Shown in pieces: positions 6,816 through 14,500 of a DNA stretch of 16,506 nt. Numbering within the stretch: the stretch's first letter is position 1; each line of letters starts with the position of its first letter. The notes beneath the pieces are model-generated. The model was not told the origin of the DNA, searched no databases, and saw only the letters and a program-made list of their open reading frames with translations. Source of the DNA: an uncultured Prevotellaceae bacterium (lineage in GTDB: Bacteria; Bacteroidota; Bacteroidia; Bacteroidales; Muribaculaceae). The translations under genes and the position numbers were made by a program. The stretch is taken from positions 1 through 16,506 of the forward strand of contig CALEJB010000005.1 of NCBI GenBank assembly GCA_937898675.1, in the 5' to 3' direction.

Positions 6816-8554
6816 GGCGGTTCGTTATTGGCCTCGGGCGAGGTGCTGATCTTTACCGTGGTCATATTCTCGCCAAACTGGTACTTGTAGCTGATTTGCG
6901 AGGCGACGCCGTTGGCAATCATGAGGCCGTAACCCTTGTCCTTGTTCTTGATTGGGTTAAACGGGATGCCATCGTCGGTGAGTGCAAAGGTCACGGCATC
7001 AGGCCCGATGACCAGGCGCACATCGGCATAGGCGTTTTTGTCCTTCTGCTCACTGTGGCGGATGATGTTGGACATCAGTTCCTCGGCCACAATGCGCACC
7101 TTGAAGATAATGCTGTTCGAGAGGTTCTGCTGCTTGAGCCAGTCGCTCATCTGGTCAAACGAGGCGTGCATCTCCTCGGATGTATAGCCATACGAGAACT
7201 CGAGTATCGGATACTCGGTCCGCGGGATAAGGAACACGGGATAGAGGTGCTCCCTGCGGCGGATAACCGCACACCACACGAGCACCACAATGGCGGTAAC
7301 GACTTGCCCCAGGAAGAAGCCAAACCACGCATAGTCAATGCAATACCTGCACATGGCCCAGAAACCGACGATGGGCAGCAAGGTCTGTGCCACCGACAGG
7401 AACAGCGCCAAGTTGTGACGCCCAAAGAACTGGTAATTCGGCATCAGGTTATACAGCAGCGCCTGCATGATGATATTCAGCGAAAATGCGGGCAAGGCAA
7501 CCAGGATGGAGTCCATTGCATCGGGGCTGTTGGCACCGAGTATCGCTGCTATCTGTGTCGGGAACAACGAAATGGCCGTACAATAGACGGCAAGGCAGAT
7601 GGCCATGAAAATATAGGCCTTCTTCATCAACAGCAGCATGCCGGTTGAGTCACCGATGCCGCGCAGGATGGCGCCCACAGGCTGAATGGTGCGCAACGTT
7701 CCCGTGAGGATAATCATCGAGAATGTGAACAACTGCATGCACACGGCCATCGTGATCAGTCCGCTGTCACCCAAATAGTTGGTGGCGATGCTGTTGTAGC
7801 ATCCCATCTGCACCGACATGAGCGCCGTCGAGAGGAACAAAGGCACGCCCAGGGTGATGATTTCGCGCCCGTGGATATGCTCTTTGAAATTGGAGAAATT
7901 GAAGCGCAACGCGCTTTTTTTGCAGAAGTGCGGCAGCACCATCAGCGAGCACACGATATACATGGCAAATGTCGCCCATGCGGCGCCCGCAATGCCCCAC
8001 CCGAACACTTTCATGAACAGGATGTCCAGTCCGATGTTGACGATATTGCCCACCACAATGGCCAGTGTCACCCGCTTGGGCGACCCGTCGATGGTGACAT
8101 ATTGGTGCAGCGTGTACATCATCAACTGCGGAATGGCCGATATGATGGTAACCCGCATGAAGTCATTGGCCATCGGGCGCAGCGTCTCGGACTGGCACAG
8201 CACACTCGACAACGGCGACAGCATCAGCAAACCGGCGGCAACAAGAATAATGCCCAGCACCGAACTGATGGTCATCGACAGGCTGAACAGCGTGTTGGCC
8301 TTCTCGCGGTTGCCGTTGCCTATCGCCATACCAGTAAGCATGGTGCTGCTGGCCACATAGAGCGTCGTGATGGCGTAGATGGCTTGCAGCACAGGTTTGC
8401 TGATAACGACGGCTGCCAGTCCCTCGGGGCCGATGATGTTACCCACCAGCGCGGCGTCCACAATGTTGGCGACCTGCGTGGCGGCAACCGTGAGGATAGA
8501 CGCCAACAGGTACTTGTTGAATGCTTTATTGATCAGAAAACCTTTTCGCTCCAT
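6803..8554 (-). CDS. MATE-family transporter fused to a C-terminal RsbW/SpoIIAB-like HATPase domain
   Basis: A 583-residue fusion. Residues about 10-432 form a multi-helix membrane part of MATE type (N-terminal A-x-Q-V-A-N-I-V-D-A-A-L-V-G, repeated G-W-G-I-A-G-A-A-W-A segment), expected to export small molecules using an ion gradient. After R-R-R-E (432-435), a cytosolic domain (about 455-572) has the anti-sigma-factor HATPase_c_2 layout: N-box E492-x3-N496-x3-H500, G1 box D-D-G-I-P-F (527-532) and G2 box G-Y-G-L (541-544). The N-box Glu used as base by SpoIIAB/RsbW kinases is retained. Plain MATE proteins end near residue 450, so the tail is a real addition; it continues in one frame with no stop and ends naturally. 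It starts 5 bp after the synthetase stop and overlaps the transferase by 13 bp. With the operon's STAS protein and SpoIIE phosphatase it completes a partner-switching set, suggesting that export or a tethered kinase is phospho-regulated (inference). Confidence 0.9.
   Translation of the reverse strand: MERKGFLINKAFNKYLLASILTVAATQVANIVDAALVGNIIGPEGLAAVVISKPVLQAIYAITTLYVASSTMLTGMAIGNGNREKANTLFSLSMTISSVLGIILVAAGLLMLSPLSSVLCQSETLRPMANDFMRVTIISAIPQLMMYTLHQYVTIDGSPKRVTLAIVVGNIVNIGLDILFMKVFGWGIAGAAWATFAMYIVCSLMVLPHFCKKSALRFNFSNFKEHIHGREIITLGVPLFLSTALMSVQMGCYNSIATNYLGDSGLITMAVCMQLFTFSMIILTGTLRTIQPVGAILRGIGDSTGMLLLMKKAYIFMAICLAVYCTAISLFPTQIAAILGANSPDAMDSILVALPAFSLNIIMQALLYNLMPNYQFFGRHNLALFLSVAQTLLPIVGFWAMCRYCIDYAWFGFFLGQVVTAIVVLVWCAVIRRREHLYPVFLIPRTEYPILEFSYGYTSEEMHASFDQMSDWLKQQNLSNSIIFKVRIVAEELMSNIIRHSEQKDKNAYADVRLVIGPDAVTFALTDDGIPFNPIKNKDKGYGLMIANGVASQISYKYQFGENMTTVKISTSPEANNEPPCKS
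6839..7192 (-). other. Domain: RsbW/SpoIIAB-like ATPase appended to the MATE transporter
   Basis: Corresponds to residues about 455-572 of the fusion protein. It carries E-x3-N-x3-H, D-D-G-I-P-F and G-Y-G-L, the nucleotide-binding signature of GHKL anti-sigma kinases. A F-D-Q-M-S-D-W-L-type helix precedes it, as in stand-alone RsbW-like proteins. Domain edges are estimated by eye. Confidence 0.85.
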
Positions 8555-8559
8555 AAAGA

Positions 8560-11500
8560 TTATCGGTGGTCGTTAAAGAAATCAAGGGCGGCAATGGCAC
8601 GGATGAACCGGCTCACATAGTCCCACGATGTCATGTTCCAGTGGAATCCAAGGCGGGCAAGGACATTGATGGTATAGGGGTTGTACTTGACAAACGACGA
8701 CACCTTGTCTTTTCCTCCGGCCTGATAGGCAAGCATGGACTGCAGAATCTTGGCCTTCTCGGGGTCTTGCGCGGCCTCGTTGAGTTTAGCCTGGAATTCG
8801 TCGTCCTCAACCTCCCTGATATCGATGTCCAGCGTGTTGGCCATCTCCTGGATCACATCGCCCAGTTTAACCATATGGTCATTGAACGGATGGAAGATGA
8901 CACACTCCTTGGGTGTGGTTGCCAGCAGCAGCACGGCTTGAGCCACCTCGTCAATGGGCGAGAATTCCATCTTGCCCATCGCCAGCGTGTAACTGGTCAC
9001 GCCCAACATCTGGTAGATGTGCAGGCGGCCCATCGCCGAATTGGAACGGAAGTTAATCTGGAACTCACCGTCCACGGCGCGCGGGGCAAGGTTGCCCAGG
9101 CGTACCACCTTGGCCACCAGTCCCTTCTCGATGATGGATTCGAGCACGATGCGCTCGGCAAGGAACTTCGAGTGGGTGTACTTGCTGGTCAATGCTTGAC
9201 CGAAGTAGTGCGTCTGCTCGCTGTAATTGGTCTTGGGATCGGGATAGCCGTTGACCGACTGTCCGCCCGTGCTGTTGGTGCTCGTCTGGATGAGGTGCGC
9301 ACCGGTGCGCAGGCAGAAGTCCACACAGTTCTGCAAACCGCCGATGTTGATGTCTTCAATCTCGGTGCCCTCGCTGAAGTGCTTCACGATAGCGGCACAG
9401 TTGATGACCGTGAGGTCCTTGTCCGTCGGGATGGAGTCAAAGGCAGCGGGATTGGTCACATCGCCTTCAATGACAATGAGTTGCGACCCGAAGATTTGCT
9501 TGTAAGGCTTCTCGAAATAGTAGAACAGCAGATTGCGCAGACGCGCCTCGCTGGTCACGCCGTTGCGCCCGTGACGCACAAGGCAATAGACCTTACGCTC
9601 GGGGTGCTGCGGCAGGTATTTCTCCAGCAGTTCGTGCAGGATGTGGATGCCCAGATAGCCGTTGGCGCCCGTGAGTACGATATCGCCCAATTCCAGACGC
9701 TCGCCGTTGCGGAAACTGTCGAGCGTGTTGTTCGCCAGCAGGGCATTGATCTTGGTGTAGTCATAGTCGGTCACTTCGGTGTCCACCGACGCATCTGCCG
9801 TGTCGCCTGCCACAAGCCGTGCCAACTGCTGCGGCGTGACATTCTTGAAGATATCGGCATACGCCACGGTGTAACCGAGGTTTTGTGCCTCAATCATCAC
9901 ACGCGTCACGGTCAGCGAAGTACCGCCTAGGTCAAAGAACGAGTCGGCGGCACTGACCTTGTCCAGTTGCAGGATGTCGGCAAAGATGCCGCAGAAGTCC
10001 TCCTCGGCCTTGTTCTTGGGTGCCACATAGTCGCCGCCCACCTTGGCCAGTTGCGGCTCGGGCAGGTGCTTGACATCGGTCTTGCCGTTGGGCGTCAAGG
10101 GGAACTTGTCCATCTGCAGATACGCCGTCGGCACCATATAGTGCGTGAGCGTCTGCCCGATTTCGGCCTTCATCTCCTCGATGTCAATGGGCCGTTCGGC
10201 GGTATAATAAGCCGTGAGGTGCTCCACATTGTCAATCTTCTTGACCATGACGACGGCCTGCTTCACGCCCTGCACCTTGCAGATGGCGGCCTCGACCTCA
10301 CCCAACTCGATGCGCAGTCCGCGCAGTTTAATCTGGTTGTCCATGCGGCCCAGGATGACCACCTTGCCGTCAGGAGTCCAGCGGGCATAGTCGCCTGAGC
10401 GGTAGCAGCGGATGCCCTGATATTTCACAAAGCGCTCCTTGGTCTGCTTTTCAAGGTTGTTGTATCCCTTGGCAACGCCCGCGCCGCCAATGTACAACTC
10501 GCCCACAACGCCCACGGGCAGCTCGTTGCCGTCAACATCGACCACAAATTCGGTATAGTTGAGCAGCGGCTCGCCGATGGTGATGTGGTCTGTGTTGGTC
10601 AGTTCGGCACAGTTCGACGACACGGTAATTTCCGTCGGGCCATATGTATTGAATATGTGTGCGGGTTTCAGTTCATGCAGGCGGGCAAGCAGTTTGTCGC
10701 TGTATGCCTCGCCGCCGCTCAAGATGCACTTGCACTGGCGGAGCACCTCGCAGAATTCGGGCAGTTCCATATAGTTGAGCAGGCGCGAGGGCGTGGCGTT
10801 GAAGATATCAGCGCCGGTTTCCTTGAACAGCCGCGCCAATTCAATGGGATTGTTGCTTTGTGTCTCATCGGTGAGCACAAGCGTGAGTCCGTTGAAGAAT
10901 GCCACGCCGTACTCCTTGAGCGACATGTCAAACGAGAGCGTGGTCACGCTCAAGTAGGTGTGGCCCTCGGTCGCTATGGCATAGATGTGGCGGTTGGCGG
11001 GATGGCACTGCAGATAGTTGCAAATGCCCTCGTGACGCAGCATCACGCCTTTGGGACGGCCCGTGGAGCCCGAGGTATAGATCAGGTAAACGAGGTCGTC
11101 GGGCGTTACCTCGACATTGGGATTTTGCGTACTTGCATTGCTGTCGGCCAGCAACTCATCCACCAGGATGGCCTTGCCCGCATGCTCGGCCATATGCTCC
11201 GCGGTCGTGATGACGAAGGCGGCCTCCGAGTCCTCGGTGATGAGGTTGATGCGGTCGGCGGGATATTCGGGGTCGCAGGGGATGTAAGCGGCACCCGCCT
11301 TGCTCACGCCAAAGATGCACAGCATGACGGCGCTGGTGCGCGGCAATAGCAGCACCACCCTGTCGCCCTTCTTCACGCCTCTTGCCATCAATGCGTGGGC
11401 CACGCGGTTGGCCTCGGCATTGAACTCGCGGTAAGTGAGCGTGCGGTCGGCTGCAATGAGGGCAATCTTGTCGGGCTGCGTCTCGGCATATTTTTCGATG

Positions 11501-14500
11501 GGTTCGTAGAACAGTTTATACGCAATCGGCGCCTCGGCCACCGTGCGCAGTTTCTCAACCTGCGCGCACTGGCTATCGCTCATGATGGATATGGTCTTGA
11601 CAAGCACCTCGGGTTGGGCGACAAAGGCCTTGACCACAGCGCCCATCGACTCGGCAAGCGTGGCGGCAAGTTCGGCGCTATAGAGTGCCTCGTCATAGCC
11701 GATGACGATGTCGTGCCCGCCGTCGGGCGCGTCATACACGGCAATCTTCATCTTGAACTTGGCGAGGTCGAGCGACAAAATCCGCATCGGGGCCTTCTCG
11801 CCGTGCACCTGGTAATCGCTCGTCACGCCCACCTGGTACTCGAACACTATCTCGGGGTGGAAACCATAGTCGGCGGCAATCTGGGCAAACGGATATTGCT
11901 CATGCTCGACGGTGGCGGCAAAATTCTCAACCGTCTCGGCAATGAACTGCTTGACGGTCTGCTCCTTTATCTCGCTGCTCAGGGCAAGCGTATTGACAAA
12001 CATGCCCGCCGTGTTGTAAATCCGCAGGTTGCTGCGGCCGTTCGAAATCGTGCCGATATACACCTGCTTGTTGTTCACAAATCGGCTGACGGTGTAGTAC
12101 GCTGCGGCAAGGAAGACGCTCATCGGCGTGACGCCCAGCGTCTTGGCCATCTGCTCAACCGGCTTGATGTCGATGGCGTGGCGGCTGTAAATGAGCGAAT
12201 GGACGGCGTTGTCGTCCTTGGGCTTGTCTGCAGTGATTTCGCTGGCGCCCTCGCACATGCTGAGGCGCTCGTGGAAGAAAGCCTTGGCGGCATTGTATTC
12301 CTCTCCGCCATCGGCCGCCTTTTGGTCGTTGGCAAACTGGAGATAGGTATAACCCTCTTTCTCAACCACCTCGCCATTCAGGCGGGCGGTGATTTCCTTG
12401 AGGATGATGTCGATTGAACCGCCATCGGTGATGAGGTGGTGAATGTCAATGTACAGGTTGAGCGCCTCGGGCGTCTTGACCACCTCAAAGCGGAACAGCG
12501 GGCCTTCGCTCAGGTTAAACGGACGGAGGAAATCACGCTCATACAGCGCCTGTTCCTCGGCGGTCATCTCCTTGACGGGAACCTCGACAGGCATGTCGAC
12601 CTTGAGCATCTGCTGGGGCTCGCCGCTGGCATTGCTGAACACCAGTTTGAAACTCTGGTGATTCTCAACCGTCGCCTTCACGGCAGTCACCAGTTCATCG
12701 GCGGTCACGCCTGAGGGCAATATCAACTTCGACGGCACATTGTACATCGTCGTGCCCGGATTCTTCAGGCAGTCAATGTAAACGCCCGTCTGTGAATAGG
12801 TCAACGGAGCAGCGGTGGCAGCAGTTGATGCGGCAGCACACTCCTCACTCCTAGCTCCTGACTCCTCACGCTTACCACCCGACATCCACATCTGCAGTAT
12901 CTCATTCTCGATGGACTGCAGCGTGCCGGTCTTGGCGAGCGTCTTGGAATCGACCTGAACACCAAATTTCTTATAAATGAGCGTGGCCAGTTTGATGCTT
13001 GAAATAGAGGTAAGTCCCACATATCCCAGCACATCGGTAATCCCGAAGTCTTCGGTATTGACCACGCTGGCGATGATTGCCTTGATTTCTTCTTCAAGCG
13101 CATTGAGCGGCGCTGCGGGGACATCGCTGGCATGGCTTGCAGATTTCAGTTCGGGCTTCGGCAGCGCCTTCTTGTCCACCTTTTGGTTCACATTGAGCGG
13201 AATCTTCTCAATCTGCATGGTCACAGCAGGCACCATGTAAGGCGGTTTTTGGTCAAGAATAAAGGCGTTGAGCGCGTTAATGTCAACGGTGTCATCGCTG
13301 ACGACATAGGCCGCAATGAACTTGCCGCCGCCCGGATCGTCAAAGGCCTGGACGGTGACATCCTTGATGCCGCTGAAGTCGCGAATGACGGCCTCAACCT
13401 CTTTCAGTTCGATGCGGAAACCACGTATCTTCACCTGTCCGTCCTTGCGGCCCACAAACTCGATGTTGCCGTCCCCGCGGTAGCGCACAATGTCTCCCGT
13501 GCGGTACCAACGCTTGCCCTCGTGCTCCACAAACACCTCGGCGGTCTTTTCGGGACGGTTCAGGTAGCCGCGGCTCACCTGCGGTCCGTTGGCCCACAAT
13601 TCACCCACAGCGCCCACGGGCAGGCGGTGCCAGTTCTTGTCGACGATTTTCAGCGTGGTGGTCTCCGTGGGGTGACCGATGGGGATGTTGTGCTCATAGG
13701 CGTTCACCTCATACTGCGTGACGGCTACCGAGCACTCGGTGGGGCCGTAGAGGTTGTGCAGTTTGAACTCGGGGTGCGGATTCATCGACATCATCTTCTC
13801 GCCGCCCATGCTCAGGTGCTTGAGCGTCTTGCAGCCGTCCACATTGAGAGCAAACTGCTGCGCCACCTGGGTGGTCATGAAGCCCACGGTCACGCCGTTG
13901 TCGTTCATGAAGTCGCGCAGGGCCACAAGATCAAGGCGCATCTCCTCGGGAATGATGCACAGTCTGGCGCCCAGGGTGAGCGGTGGGTACATGTCCATCA
14001 TGTTGGCGTCAAAGCCGAACGATGCGTATGCCGCAACCACGCTCTCAGGCGTCATTCCGTAGTTGTGCTGATACCACCTCACATAGGCCATCACCTGGCG
14101 GTGTTCCAGCATCACGCCCTTGGGCACGCCCGTCGAGCCCGAGGTATAGAGCAGGATGAGAAGGTTGTCGGGCTTTAATGCATCGGGAAGTTGAGACGGT
14201 GCCCCTTCAAGGTTCTCCAGTTCGCTGGTCAGCAGCACCTCGCCCTCATATTCGTTGATAATGTCCTTCAACTCGGGGTCGGCAATCAGTAGCACGGCGC
14301 CGGCATCCTTGACCATAAAGTTCAGTCGGTCCTGGGGATATGACGGGTCGAGGGGCTGATAGGCACAGCCCGCCTTCATCACTGCCAGCGGCAGAATGAA
14401 CATATACTCGTTGCGCGGGATGAGGATGGAAACGACAGGCTCCTCCTTGCCGCAGTCCTTCACCTTGCCGTAGATGTGGACACCGATTCTATCGGTAATT

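Noticed and set aside
8566..9930. Long plus-strand frame opposite the reductase domain
   Set aside because: Low-complexity His/Leu/Val-rich translation typical of an antisense shadow; the minus strand carries the reductase motifs.
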